Notes: generated by a model not told the origin, from the sequence alone. A stretch of 64,000 nt of DNA from Rhodoferax sp. TH121 (GCF_002251855.1 NZ_NOXW01000022.1:620001-684000), one strand, 5' to 3'; counted from the first letter of the stretch, positions 43,411 through 52,128 are shown. A program made the numbers and translations.

Positions 43411-44076
43411 ATGAACAAATTCCTCTTGACCCTGTCCGCTGCGCTTGTCGCCTCTGTGACCGTTTTTTCCGCCCACGCCCAGGGCGTGCAAGGTGACATC
43501 AAGGCCGGTGAAAAGAAGAATGCCATGTGCATTGGCTGCCACGGCATCGTGGGTTACCAAGCCAGCTTTCCCGAAATCCACAAGGTTCCCAAGATCTCGG
43601 GCCAAGGCGGCAAGTACATTGCCACCGCCCTGAATGCGTACAAAACCGGTGAACGCAAACACGCCTCCATGCGCGGCATTGCGGCATCCCTGACCGACCA
43701 GGACATCGCCGATCTGGCCGCGTACTACGAAGCCAGCGGTGCCGTGGAAGGTGCCCAAGCACTGGGCAAAGCCCCCGAAGGCTCTGAAAAAGTGAATGCC
43801 TTGCTGACCAAGGGGGCCTGCGCCTCCTGCCACGGCGACTCCTTCAGCAAGCCCATTGACCCCAGCTACCCCAAGATCGCCGGCCAGCACAGCGACTACC
43901 TGTTTGTGGCGCTGAAGGCCTACAAGGTGGAAGGCAACGCACAGATCGGCCGCGGCAACGCCATCATGGGTGGTGTGGCCAAGCAGTTCACCAATGCGGA
44001 GCTCAAAGAGCTGTCCAACTATTTGGGCGCGCTGCCAACCGAACTCAAGGTCGTGCCGCAAAGCCGCTTCCGCTAA
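43411..44076 (+). CDS. Diheme cytochrome c4
   Basis: 221 residues with a signal peptide (1-23, SAHAQ) and two c-type heme motifs CIGCH (40-44) and CASCH (137-141) in two homologous halves, each with a distal Met ('RKHASMRGIAASL', 'NAIMGGVAKQF'). Periplasmic electron carrier from the bc1 complex to terminal oxidases. An FNR-like site lies upstream, and a strong bidirectional terminator follows. Confidence 0.95.
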   Translation: MNKFLLTLSAALVASVTVFSAHAQGVQGDIKAGEKKNAMCIGCHGIVGYQASFPEIHKVPKISGQGGKYIATALNAYKTGERKHASMRGIAASLTDQDIADLAAYYEASGAVEGAQALGKAPEGSEKVNALLTKGACASCHGDSFSKPIDPSYPKIAGQHSDYLFVALKAYKVEGNAQIGRGNAIMGGVAKQFTNAELKELSNYLGALPTELKVVPQSRFR

Positions 44077-44092
44077 GCCGCACGATTTCCCC

Positions 44093-44119
44093 AAAAAGCC
44101 GCTTTTGAGCGGCTTTTTT
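44093..44119. terminator. Bidirectional terminator between cytochrome c4 and the DUF1841 gene
   Basis: AAAAAGCCGC and GAGCGGCTTTTTT form a stem with A run before and T run after, between convergent genes. Confidence 0.9.
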
Positions 44120-44147
44120 GTTGCCAGCTGTGCGGCTTGTGGTTGAG

Positions 44148-44582
44148 CTAGTCTTTGGTGGCGTGGCGCTGCACGCAGGCGATGTAGGCATTGCCATCGG
44201 GTGGGCGCCCGGCGCGCTGGCTTTCCCAGAGCATGGTGCCCAGGCACTCCATAGCTTCATGGTGGGCCTGGTGCAGCGAATTGCGCTTGTGCGTGAGCAA
44301 TTCCACCGCCTGGCGGATGCCGCGCGGCTGGTCGATGCTGCACTGCTCGCTGATGGAGAGGTGCATGCTCAGGTGCAGGAACGGGTTGGTGCGGCCTTCG
44401 GTGGCCTCGTACATGGTGGCCAGCGCGGTGTCCACGTCGGCAAAGTCGGCGGCGTATTCCGGGTGCTCGTCCATCCACTGGGCTGCTATGGTTTCAATAG
44501 CTTCCAGCGCAACACCACTGCGGGCCTTGGCATAGGTAGAGCAGAAAAATCGACGTACGTCTTCTTGGGAGGGGCTGAACAT
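44148..44582 (-). CDS. DUF1841 family protein
   Basis: 144 residues from 'MFSPSQEDVRRFFCSTYAKARSG'. Contains 'NPFLHLSMHLSISEQCSIDQPRGIR' and 'HEAMECLGTMLWESQR', the DUF1841 pattern of beta-proteobacteria; soluble, function unknown. The upstream open codons are not like the family. Residues around 'ALEAIETIAAQ' are coded by DNA resembling the dispersed repeat. Confidence 0.88.
   Translation of the reverse strand: MFSPSQEDVRRFFCSTYAKARSGVALEAIETIAAQWMDEHPEYAADFADVDTALATMYEATEGRTNPFLHLSMHLSISEQCSIDQPRGIRQAVELLTHKRNSLHQAHHEAMECLGTMLWESQRAGRPPDGNAYIACVQRHATKD
44483..44510 (-). repeat. Possible degenerate repeat copy inside the DUF1841 gene
   Basis: On the minus strand GCGCTGGAAGCTATTGAAAC then CATAGCAGCC; shares the GCGC...AGCTAT...ATAGC spacing. 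Weak. Confidence 0.3.
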
Positions 44583-44647
44583 GCTGCCAAGGGTAGCACG
44601 CGCCTGCCAACCTTGGGGGAGGGGTAGGAGCGCGTACATTTCCACAC

Positions 44648-45403
44648 ATGACCTTGCCCCTGATTACCGATCCATTTTTCTACGCTGTGACGGTGCCCGC
44701 TGTACTACTACTGGGCATCAGCAAAAGCGGATTTGGTGCGGGCTTTGGCTCCTTGGCCGTGCCCATGATGGCGCTGGCGGTGAGCGTGCCCGAGGCGGCG
44801 GCGATTCTGATGCCCGTGCTTTTTTTGATGGATGTGCTGGGCATGGCGGCATTCCGCAAAGACTTTGATCTCAAACTCTTGAAGTTTCTGATTCCCTGCG
44901 GGCTGGTGGGTATTGCCATTGGAGCGCTGCTGTTCAAAGTGTTGAACCCGCACACCGTGGCCGCCATGGTGGGGGGCTGCACGCTGCTGTTTCTGGCGCA
45001 GCGCCTGCTGTTTCCGCCACGGCCAGATAGCCCGCCACCGCCGCGGTGGCTGGGTGCCATCCTCACGGCCACCTCGGGCTTTACCAGTTTTATTGCCCAC
45101 GCGGGTGGCCCGCCGATCAACGCCTATGTGATCCCGCTCAAGCTCAGCCCTATCAAGTTCACCGCCACCATGGCGTTTTTCTTTTTTGTGGTGAACCTGA
45201 GCAAGTGGATTCCCTACGGCATGTTGGGCTTGCTGGACCTGCGAAACATGGCCACCAGCTTGGTGCTGCTACCCCTGGCGCCGGTGGGTGTCTGGGTGGG
45301 CGTGCGCCTGGCGCGACGCATCAGCCAAGTGCTCTTCTACCGCTTTCTCTATGCAGGTATGTTCCTTACCGGCGTGAAGCTGCTGTGGGACGGGCTGGCG
45401 TGA
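44648..45403 (+). CDS. TauE/SafE-family permease
   Basis: 251 residues, seven or eight hydrophobic segments; 'GISKSGFGAGFGSLAVPMMAL' at the start and 'GFTSFIAHAGGPPINAYVIPLKLSP' in the second half are the two TauE/SafE repeats. Probably exports sulfite or an organosulfonate across the inner membrane. Divergent from the DUF1841 gene by 65 bases; no sulfur genes nearby to refine the substrate. Confidence 0.9.
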   Translation: MTLPLITDPFFYAVTVPAVLLLGISKSGFGAGFGSLAVPMMALAVSVPEAAAILMPVLFLMDVLGMAAFRKDFDLKLLKFLIPCGLVGIAIGALLFKVLNPHTVAAMVGGCTLLFLAQRLLFPPRPDSPPPPRWLGAILTATSGFTSFIAHAGGPPINAYVIPLKLSPIKFTATMAFFFFVVNLSKWIPYGMLGLLDLRNMATSLVLLPLAPVGVWVGVRLARRISQVLFYRFLYAGMFLTGVKLLWDGLA

Positions 45404-45421
45404 GCTGGCCGTCCATGGGGC

Positions 45422-46195
45422 TCAGTTGGACGCCCAGTAAGTGCTGGGGCCGGGTAGCGGGGTAGCCTCGTTGTCCAGCACCTTCATCCAGCGCATGCCG
45501 GTGTCGTGCATCCATGTTTGCAGGTGACTGCGGTAGGGCAGACTCATATCGATGTTGGCATCAGCACGCAGCATGAACGTGATGCCCATGGACTTGCCGC
45601 GAAACTTGTTGCCATGCACGTTGATTAGCACGGCATTGCGAGGAACATCCCCTCCATGCGGCGCCAAGGCGGCAAAGGTGGATTTCAACCATGGGTTGTT
45701 GCTGCTGGGCGCGTCATTCACAAGTTGCCGGAAGTTGGCGATGCTGTCACCCCGCGCGCAGACATACAGCATGGCGCTGGCAGTGAGACCAAAGTCATCC
45801 ACCAGACCTGCCGGGTTGTCCGTGGTGCAGGGCTGGTTCCCCCAGTTGATGGGCAGCGAGTTGGGAGTGAAGTGCAGCGTCATGGCAAACAGTGGACCAC
45901 CCTGGCGGTCCAGATTACGCAGGGTCAGGATCACGCGTGGCGTGCTGCCCGGGCCATCACTGCGTCCACCGGTGAGAGCGAGCGATTCTTCCTGTTTGCC
46001 GATCACCTCCCATTGGCCTTCGGGCAGGGGGATGGGTTTGGCAAACAGGCCCAATGCAATGCCGCTTGGCGAGAGCGTGCTGCCGACCTCAATCTTGTCA
46101 TAGGCCACTTGGGCGACGCTGGTGGTGCTGGTCGTCGTGGCCAACAGGCTGGCCAGAATGCACGCGGCAGTGCGTGCGTTTGTAGAAAAACGCAA
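45422..46195 (-). CDS. Secreted protein of unknown function
   Basis: 257 residues if started at TTG 46195, which has GGGAGA at good spacing. A start 22 codons upstream is also open but spoils the signal peptide. The TTG start gives a signal peptide 'LRFSTNARTAACILASLLATTTSTTSVAQ'. The mature part is beta-rich with 'GGPLFAMTLHFTPNSLPINWGNQPC' and two cysteines that may form a disulfide. Periplasmic. I do not recognise the family. Confidence 0.75.
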   Translation of the reverse strand: MRFSTNARTAACILASLLATTTSTTSVAQVAYDKIEVGSTLSPSGIALGLFAKPIPLPEGQWEVIGKQEESLALTGGRSDGPGSTPRVILTLRNLDRQGGPLFAMTLHFTPNSLPINWGNQPCTTDNPAGLVDDFGLTASAMLYVCARGDSIANFRQLVNDAPSSNNPWLKSTFAALAPHGGDVPRNAVLINVHGNKFRGKSMGITFMLRADANIDMSLPYRSHLQTWMHDTGMRWMKVLDNEATPLPGPSTYWASN

Positions 46196-46280
46196 AATTT
46201 GTCTCCCATATAAAGTCTGCTGCGATGCTAGCGGCTTGGGCTTGGTGACGCCATCCCCCACAAGAGTGATTCTGGCGACA

Positions 46281-48107
46281 TCAGGTGTCCCAGCCGTGGG
46301 GTCGGCGCTGGGCCTGTTCAGCGCGCTCCTGCGCCATCTGCTCTTCCAGTTGCTGGCGGCCCTGTTTGATCACGGCAATCAGCTTGGAGCTGTCTTTGTA
46401 GTGCGGGTGCAGCTTCTCGAACAGCTCCAGGTTGTGCTGGCGAAAGCGCATGGCGGTCTGGCGCGCCGCATGGGGCTCGTGGCCCAGCAGCTCCAGCACG
46501 CTGCGGGCGCTGCGCAGGCTGGACTCAAACAGTTCGCGCTCCACCCGCACCACGCCGCGGTCGCGCAGCTGGTTCCAGTGCGTCACGTCGCGCGCCCGCG
46601 CCACGATCTGCAGCTGCGGAAAATGCGCCTGCGCCAGGTCCACAATCTCTAGCGATTGCTCTACATCGTCCACCGCCACTACCAGCACCTTGGCCGTGGC
46701 TGCGCCCGCAGTGCGCAGCAGGTCCAGCCGCGTGGCGTCGCCATAGAACACACGGTAGCCAATGTTGCGCGCCACCTCGATCATTTCGGCGTCGTGGTCC
46801 AGCACGGTGGTGGCTATGCCTTCGGCCGTGAGCAGGCGGCCGACAATCTGACCGTAGCGGCCAAAGCCCGCAATCACGATGGGCGCCTCTTGCTGTTCCG
46901 AGATTTCTTCCATCGCAGGCACATCGCAGTTGGCGTAGCGCGGCAGCAGCAGCCGGTCCACCGCCACCAGAATCAGCGGGCTCAGCAGCATGGACACGGC
47001 CACTGCGCCAATCAGCAGCGAGGCGGTTTCGGCCGGGAATACTTTCGCACTGGCTGCGGCCTGAAACACCACAAACGCAAACTCGCCACCCTGCGCCAGC
47101 AGCAGCGTGAACACCGGGCGCTCCTGGAAGGGCAGTTCGATATGGCGCGCCAGTGCGTAGATCACCGCACCCTTGATGGACAGAAAGCCCAGCACCACCA
47201 GCGCCATCAGGCCGGGCGATTGCAGCAGCACGCCAAAGTCGATGCTCATGCCCACGGCAATGAAAAACAGGCCCAGCAGCAGACCCTTGAAGGGCTCGAT
47301 GTCGGTTTCCAGCTCGCGCCGGTATTCACTCTCGGCCAGCAGCACACCGGCCAGAAAGGCGCCCAGCGCCATGGAGAGGCCCACCAGCAGCATCAGCGCC
47401 GAAATGCCTACCACCAGCAGCAGCGCTGCGGCAGTAAAGATCTCAGGTGTCTTCGAGCGCGCAATCCAGCGCAGCAGCGGGCGAATGAGCAATCGCCCAC
47501 CGAGCACGATACCAGCAATGACAGCTATGATTTTGATAGCTGTTTGCGCATATTCCATGGGGGCTGAGGCCTCATTTGCCATTGAAACGACGCCCAGCAG
47601 CGGCAGCAGCGCCAGGATAGGGATGGCCGCCACGTCCTGGAACAGCAGGATGGAGAAGGCCGCCTGGCCACTGCGGGTGGGCAGCAGGTTGCGTTCGCCC
47701 ATCACCTGCAGTGCAATCGCAGTGCTGGAGAGGGCCAGACCCAGCGCGGCCACCACGGCCAGGCGCCAGTCCACGCCGCACGCTACCGCCGCCAGGGCCA
47801 GTACCAGCGCGCAGCCCAGCACCTGCAAACTGCCCCAGCCAAAGATGGAGCGGCGCAGATTCCAGAGGCGCTTGGGTTCCAGCTCCAGGCCCACCAGAAA
47901 CAGCATCAGCACCACGCCAAACTCGGCAAAGTGCAGGATGTCTTCCACATTGGTCACCAGGCCCAGGCCCCAAGGGCCGATGGCAATGCCCGCCGCCAGA
48001 TAGCCAATGATGGAGCCCAAGCCCAAGGCCTTGGAAAGCGGCACGGCAATCACCGCCGCGCTCAAATAGATAAAGCTGTTGATCAGCCAGGTGGGGGCGT
48101 GTTCCAT
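46281..48107 (-). CDS. kefB: Glutathione-regulated potassium/proton antiporter KefB-type
   Basis: 608 residues from ATG 48107. About twelve transmembrane helices of the CPA2 exchanger family ('HFAEFGVVLMLFLVGLELEPKRLW', 'MALGAFLAGVLLAESEYRRELETDIEPFKGLLLGLFFIAVGMSIDFG'), then an RCK/TrkA-N domain 'PIVIAGFGRYGQIVGRLLTAEGIATTVLDHD' (about 420 on). Effluxes K+ during electrophile stress. The loop after 'LLPLLG' is about six residues longer than in E. coli and is encoded by an in-frame dispersed repeat. kefF lies just upstream, its stop overlapping this start. Confidence 0.92.
   Translation of the reverse strand: MEHAPTWLINSFIYLSAAVIAVPLSKALGLGSIIGYLAAGIAIGPWGLGLVTNVEDILHFAEFGVVLMLFLVGLELEPKRLWNLRRSIFGWGSLQVLGCALVLALAAVACGVDWRLAVVAALGLALSSTAIALQVMGERNLLPTRSGQAAFSILLFQDVAAIPILALLPLLGVVSMANEASAPMEYAQTAIKIIAVIAGIVLGGRLLIRPLLRWIARSKTPEIFTAAALLLVVGISALMLLVGLSMALGAFLAGVLLAESEYRRELETDIEPFKGLLLGLFFIAVGMSIDFGVLLQSPGLMALVVLGFLSIKGAVIYALARHIELPFQERPVFTLLLAQGGEFAFVVFQAAASAKVFPAETASLLIGAVAVSMLLSPLILVAVDRLLLPRYANCDVPAMEEISEQQEAPIVIAGFGRYGQIVGRLLTAEGIATTVLDHDAEMIEVARNIGYRVFYGDATRLDLLRTAGAATAKVLVVAVDDVEQSLEIVDLAQAHFPQLQIVARARDVTHWNQLRDRGVVRVERELFESSLRSARSVLELLGHEPHAARQTAMRFRQHNLELFEKLHPHYKDSSKLIAVIKQGRQQLEEQMAQERAEQAQRRPHGWDT
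47521..47578. repeat. Full dispersed repeat copy inside kefB
   Basis: On the plus strand ACAGCTAT-GATTTTG-ATAGCTGT, then TTGCGCATATTCCATGGGGGCTGAGGCCTCATTTG. The GCAAATGAGGCCTCAGCC...TGCGCAAACAGCTATC layout on the minus strand aligns with the copy at 6405. In frame with kefB. Confidence 0.85.
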
Positions 48108-48760
48108 CAGGCGCTTGCCTCCACGGTGTGATGGGTGGGCCGGTCGGTGTCCGGCACCACGCATGCGGGGCAACTTTCCATGTCGTCCAGCTCGGGCCAC
48201 TGAGGGTAGCTGGCCAGACGATCGGCAAACATGGCCACGTGCGCGTCCACCTCGCTGCTGTCGACCCGGTGTGCACCGTGCAGGACCAAAGGTGGAAGAA
48301 AACGCATGCCACACAGGGCAGCGGTCTGTTCGTAAGGTGGCAGGAAGGCGTCGAAAAAATAGCGGTTGTAGCCTTGGGGGTGGTACGAATTCTCAGGCCC
48401 GCCGGTGGTGGCAACCAGCCAGAGGTCTTTGCCCTGCAGCGCATTGCCACCGCCGTAGGCCCAGCCGTGGGTCAGTACCTCGTCCAGCCAAAGCTTGAGC
48501 AGCGCGGGCATGGAGTACCACTGCACCGGGTGCAACAGCACCACCAGTTGCGCCGCTTGGAGCCGGGCCTGTTCAGCCGGCACGGCGATGCTGTAGTCGG
48601 GGTACTGTGCATAGAGGTCGCACACGGCGGCGGTGTCAGCGTTGCGCGCCGCCTGCAGCAAGCGGCGGTTGACGCGGGATTCGCGCCAGTTGGGGTGGGC
48701 AGCGACCAAGTAGATGGGGCTGGCAGTTGGGCTGGGCGGAGCTTGGTGTTCGGTGTCCAT
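48107..48760 (-). CDS. kefF: KefF-type NAD(P)H oxidoreductase
   Basis: 217 residues, flavodoxin-like fold. 'AAHPNWRESRVNRRLLQAA' (FMN phosphate loop), 'LLHPVQWYSMPALLKLWLDEVLTHGWAYG' is almost the KefF sequence, and 'ATTGGPENSYHPQGYNRYFFDAFLPP' follows. KefF is the ancillary protein and quinone reductase that activates KefB/KefC. Upstream of kefB with overlapping stop and start (TGATG). Confidence 0.92.
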   Translation of the reverse strand: MDTEHQAPPSPTASPIYLVAAHPNWRESRVNRRLLQAARNADTAAVCDLYAQYPDYSIAVPAEQARLQAAQLVVLLHPVQWYSMPALLKLWLDEVLTHGWAYGGGNALQGKDLWLVATTGGPENSYHPQGYNRYFFDAFLPPYEQTAALCGMRFLPPLVLHGAHRVDSSEVDAHVAMFADRLASYPQWPELDDMESCPACVVPDTDRPTHHTVEASA

Positions 48761-48801
48761 GCCGATAACATAGCGCAGTTCCACCTTCCAAGGAGTCGTG
48801 T

Positions 48802-49422
48802 ATGCCCGTGGTTGTTGTCGCAAATCCCAAAGGCGGAGTCGGAAAGTCCACCCTCTCCACCCAGATCGCGGGCTACTTTGCATCGCAGGGGCATGCGGTC
48901 ATGCTGGGCGACGCCGACCGGCAACAATCCTCCAGGCTCTGGCTGAGCCTGCGCCCCCCGGCCGCCCGGCCCATTGCCAGCTGGGATGTAGGTGACGACC
49001 AGATTGCCAAACCGCCCAAGGGCACCACCCACGTGGTGCTGGACACCCCGGCCGGTCTGCACGGCAAGCGCCTGAAAGAGGTGCTCAAACTCGCCGACAA
49101 GGTGGTCGTGCCGCTGCAGCCAAGTGTGTTCGACATTTTTGCCACGCGCGCTTTTCTGGACGAACTGGCCGGTAGTGCCCAGGCCGCCAGGACCCAAATC
49201 GGCATCGTGGGCATGCGTGTGGACGGGCGTACCCGCGCGGCAGACCAGTTGCACACCTTTGTGGACAGCCTGGGCCTGCCGGTACTGGGTTTTGTGCGCG
49301 ATACGCAAAACTACATCCAGCTCTCCGCCCGGGGCCTTACGGTGTTTGACGTGGCTCCGGGCCGGGTCGAGCGCGATTTGGTGCAGTGGCAGCCCATCTG
49401 TCGGTGGCTGGACGCGAAGTAA
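48802..49422 (+). CDS. ParA-family ATPase (orphan)
   Basis: 206 residues. A deviant Walker A 'KGGVGKST' at 10-17, 'GDADRQQSSRLWL' and 'HVVLDTPAGLHGKR' give a ParA/MipZ-type dimer-sandwich ATPase. Shorter than plasmid ParA and lacks an N-terminal DNA-binding part. No ParB or parS is visible next to it. It may position a cellular structure. Convergent or unrelated neighbours offer no partner. Confidence 0.88.
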   Translation: MPVVVVANPKGGVGKSTLSTQIAGYFASQGHAVMLGDADRQQSSRLWLSLRPPAARPIASWDVGDDQIAKPPKGTTHVVLDTPAGLHGKRLKEVLKLADKVVVPLQPSVFDIFATRAFLDELAGSAQAARTQIGIVGMRVDGRTRAADQLHTFVDSLGLPVLGFVRDTQNYIQLSARGLTVFDVAPGRVERDLVQWQPICRWLDAK

Positions 49423-49486
49423 GCGCCGCCCCCGTTTGTCACGCGGCGGACACGCCGGTGCGGTGCGGCTGACTACAGTGGTGTGC

Positions 49487-49942
49487 ATGAAAACTTTTGC
49501 CACCCTTGCCGAACTCTCCGCCCTGGTGGGCCAACAAGTGGCCGCCAGCGAATGGATCACCGTGACCCAGGACCACATCAACCTGTTTGCCCAAGCTACG
49601 GGTGACCACCAGTGGATCCATGTGGACGTGGAGCGTGCCAAAGCCGGTCCGTTTGGTGCACCCATCGCACACGGCTTTCTTACGCTCTCGCTGATTCCCC
49701 GTTTCTTTGAAAGTGCGCTTACTGTGACTGCGGTCCGTATGGGCGTGAACTATGGCCTCAACAAAGTGCGCTTTATCGCTCCGGTTCCCGTGAACAGCCG
49801 CCTGCGTGCGCAGTTGAAACTGCTGGCTAGTGACTCCATCGACAACGGCGGCGTGCAGCAGACCTGGGAGGTGAGCGTGGAGCGCGAAGGTGTGGCCAAG
49901 CCGGTTTGCGTGGCTGAATCGCTGGTACGCCAGTACCCTTAG
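49487..49942 (+). CDS. MaoC-like (R)-enoyl-CoA hydratase
   Basis: 151 residues, a single hot-dog domain with the hydratase 2 motif 'DHINLFAQATGDHQWIHVDVERAKAGPFGAPIAHGFLTLSL', where Asp and His are the catalytic pair. Hydrates trans-2-enoyl-CoA to the (R)-3-hydroxyacyl form, often feeding PHA synthesis. Its end overlaps the end of trmL by four bases. Confidence 0.92.
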   Translation: MKTFATLAELSALVGQQVAASEWITVTQDHINLFAQATGDHQWIHVDVERAKAGPFGAPIAHGFLTLSLIPRFFESALTVTAVRMGVNYGLNKVRFIAPVPVNSRLRAQLKLLASDSIDNGGVQQTWEVSVEREGVAKPVCVAESLVRQYP

Positions 49943-50412
49943 GCTGAAGGCTTGGCGAAGTTCTGCTGCCGCCAGGCTTCAAACACGGTAACCGCCACCG
50001 CGTTGGACAGGTTCAAGCTGCGCTGCCCCGCCAGCATGGGCAAGCGCAGGCTTCGTTCGCCGTCGAAGTGTGCACGCACCGTGTCGGAAATTCCCTTGGT
50101 TTCCGACCCAAACACCAGCCAGTCACCGGGCTGAAACGCCACCGCATAGGGGCTGCGCGTGCCACGTGTGGTCAGCGTGAACATGCGGTCGATGGCGGGC
50201 TGCTCGGTGTCCAGAAAGGTTTGCCAATCCGCGTGGCGCTTGAGCGCAGCGTACTCGTGGTAATCCAGCCCGGCGCGCCGCATGTGCTTGTCGTCCATGG
50301 AAAAACCCAGTGGTTCCACCAGGTGCAGCGTACAACCTGTGTTGGCCGCCAGGCGGATGACGTTGCCCGTGTTGGGGGGGATTTCAGGCTCGACAAGGAC
50401 GATATGGAACAT
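49939..50412 (-). CDS. trmL: tRNA (cytidine(34)-2'-O)-methyltransferase
   Basis: 157 residues, a minimal SPOUT enzyme acting on the wobble base of tRNA-Leu. 'LVEPEIPPNTGNVIRLAANTGC' at the N-terminus, 'LVFGSETKGIS' and 'LRLPMLAGQRSLNLSNAVAVTVFEAWRQ' are the three SPOUT motifs. Downstream of comF on the same strand. Confidence 0.96.
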   Translation of the reverse strand: MFHIVLVEPEIPPNTGNVIRLAANTGCTLHLVEPLGFSMDDKHMRRAGLDYHEYAALKRHADWQTFLDTEQPAIDRMFTLTTRGTRSPYAVAFQPGDWLVFGSETKGISDTVRAHFDGERSLRLPMLAGQRSLNLSNAVAVTVFEAWRQQNFAKPSA

Positions 50413-50443
50413 GGCCCATATTGTCGCGCGGCCGCGAGGCTAC

Positions 50444-51139
50444 TCATTCTGTTCGCGCAAACACCAGCACCGTGATGTGCGCCACACCCGCATGTCGCAA
50501 GGCGGTACAGGCCGCGTGCAACGAGGCGCCACTGGTCATCACATCGTCCACCAGCATTACGCGCCGGTCTCGCAACTCCGCCACGCGCAGCGGTTCCACT
50601 GCAAAAGCGCCTTGCACACTGCGCAGGCGTTCGTGGCGCGGCAGGCTGCTTTGGGGTGGTGTGTCACGCACACGGAGCAGCAGCTCGGTGTTCACTTTTC
50701 CGGGCGCCAGATGGCGCGCCAGTTCCAGTGCCTGGTTGAAGCCGCGGGTTCTCAGGCGTTCGGCCGAGAGGGGCAGGGGGAGCACCACATGTGCTGCCTC
50801 CAGCGCGGGCTCCACCCAGGGCGCGCTGCGCATGAGGGTGGCCAGGGTACGGGCCCAGGCCGGGTGTTCCTGGAATTTGAACTCCACCACCAAGCCAGAC
50901 CACGGGTAGGCGTAAGGCACGGCGGCTAGCGCAGCGTCCCACAGTGGGGGCGCTGTGATGCAGGCGCCGCAGCGTGGCATGCCCGCAGGCAAGGGCAGGG
51001 CACAGGTGGTGCAGCGATGCACGGGCTGTGCAAACTGGGCCACACAGTTTTCACACACGGCGTGGGCTGGCCATGCATGGCACACGGCGCACCGGCTGGG
51101 GACGTGCTGTGATACCCCCTGAAGCAGCTGGCGGAACAT
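50444..51139 (-). CDS. comF: ComF-family phosphoribosyltransferase-like protein
   Basis: 231 residues. The N-terminal cysteine pairs (CAVC, CENC, CTTC, CGAC) make a zinc-finger region, and the C-terminal PRPP-binding motif is 'VMLVDDVMTSGAS'. Involved in DNA uptake in competent bacteria. Divergent from the BioC-like gene, 39 bases away. Confidence 0.93.
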   Translation of the reverse strand: MFRQLLQGVSQHVPSRCAVCHAWPAHAVCENCVAQFAQPVHRCTTCALPLPAGMPRCGACITAPPLWDAALAAVPYAYPWSGLVVEFKFQEHPAWARTLATLMRSAPWVEPALEAAHVVLPLPLSAERLRTRGFNQALELARHLAPGKVNTELLLRVRDTPPQSSLPRHERLRSVQGAFAVEPLRVAELRDRRVMLVDDVMTSGASLHAACTALRHAGVAHITVLVFARTE

Positions 51140-51178
51140 GCAGGCAATATACTCGCCGACGCTTTACGCACCCACCCC

Positions 51179-52096
51179 ATGAGCACCCAGCGCCCTCCCA
51201 CTATTGACCCTGTTGCCGCTACCCGCTGGGCTACCTTGGCGCCGCAGCCGACTGAGTCGCCTTGGTTGCACGAAGAGGTGGCGCGCCGCATGGAGGAGCG
51301 CCTGCAGTGGATCGTGCAAAAACCCAGGCAGTGGGCGCACTGGGGTGCCCTGCGGGGCGGCCTGAAGGCCCATGGCTTGCTGAGCAAGCGTTACCCGAAT
51401 TCAGACTGTTTTGTGCTTGAAAGCACCGCAAGTCGTGCGCAAGCTGCTCGTAATTTGATAGCAAAGCCTTGGTGGAGTCCCCGTGGCTGGACAGGTCCGT
51501 GGGTGAAGTTTGAGGCGCCTGTGCAGCCGGTGCAGATGCTGTGGGCGAATATGGCCTTGCATACTGCGGCCGACCCCGAGGCGCTGATCGCCGAATGGCA
51601 CCGTCTTATCGCTGTTGATGGGTTTGCCATGTTTTCGTGCTTGGGCCCGGACACACTGCGTGAGTTGCGCGCTGTCTATGCGCGATTGGGGTGGCCGGTG
51701 GCGGGCCATGAGTTCACCGACATGCACGACTGGGGCGACATGCTGGTCCACGCCGGGTTTGCCGAACCCATCATGGATATGGAGCGCATTACTCTGACCT
51801 ATTCCACCCCCCAAAGTTTGCTGGCAGAGTTGCGTGGTCTGGGGCGCAACTTGCACCCCCAGCGTTTTCCGGGCCTGCGTTCACGCGCCTGGCTGGCGCG
51901 CCTGCATGCCGCCCTTGCGCAGGGGCTTGCTTCACCGGCGGGGGATGGGCGCCTGCAAGTGACCTTTGAAGTTGTCTACGGCCATGCCTTCAAGCCAGCG
52001 CCGCGCCTGAATGTCCAAGCCGAAACCACTGTGTCGCTGGAGCAAATGCGAGCAGTTCTCAAGCAGGGACCGACAGGCGCCAAAAGCGGCGCCTAA
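51179..52096 (+). CDS. BioC-like SAM methyltransferase with degenerate motif I
   Basis: 305 residues. It looks like the BioC family of Burkholderiales ('AATRWATLAPQPTESPWLHEEVARRMEERL', 'SCLGPDTLRELRAVYARLGWP', 'FTDMHDWGDMLVHAGFAEPIMDMERITLTY'). However, the glycine-rich SAM-binding motif I is missing: the expected place reads 'QWAHWGALRGGLKAHGLLSKRYP'. The role in pimeloyl-ACP synthesis is therefore doubtful. Residues around 'SRAQAARNLIAK' are coded by a possible repeat copy. Confidence 0.8.
   Translation: MSTQRPPTIDPVAATRWATLAPQPTESPWLHEEVARRMEERLQWIVQKPRQWAHWGALRGGLKAHGLLSKRYPNSDCFVLESTASRAQAARNLIAKPWWSPRGWTGPWVKFEAPVQPVQMLWANMALHTAADPEALIAEWHRLIAVDGFAMFSCLGPDTLRELRAVYARLGWPVAGHEFTDMHDWGDMLVHAGFAEPIMDMERITLTYSTPQSLLAELRGLGRNLHPQRFPGLRSRAWLARLHAALAQGLASPAGDGRLQVTFEVVYGHAFKPAPRLNVQAETTVSLEQMRAVLKQGPTGAKSGA
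51436..51462 (+). repeat. Partial dispersed repeat copy inside the BioC-like gene
   Basis: TGCGCAAGCTGCTCGTAATT then TGATAGC. Matches the core of the family; in frame. Confidence 0.45.
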
Positions 52097-52128
52097 GCAT
52101 TTACCCGAGGCTGGCGGTCTGCCTTTTT

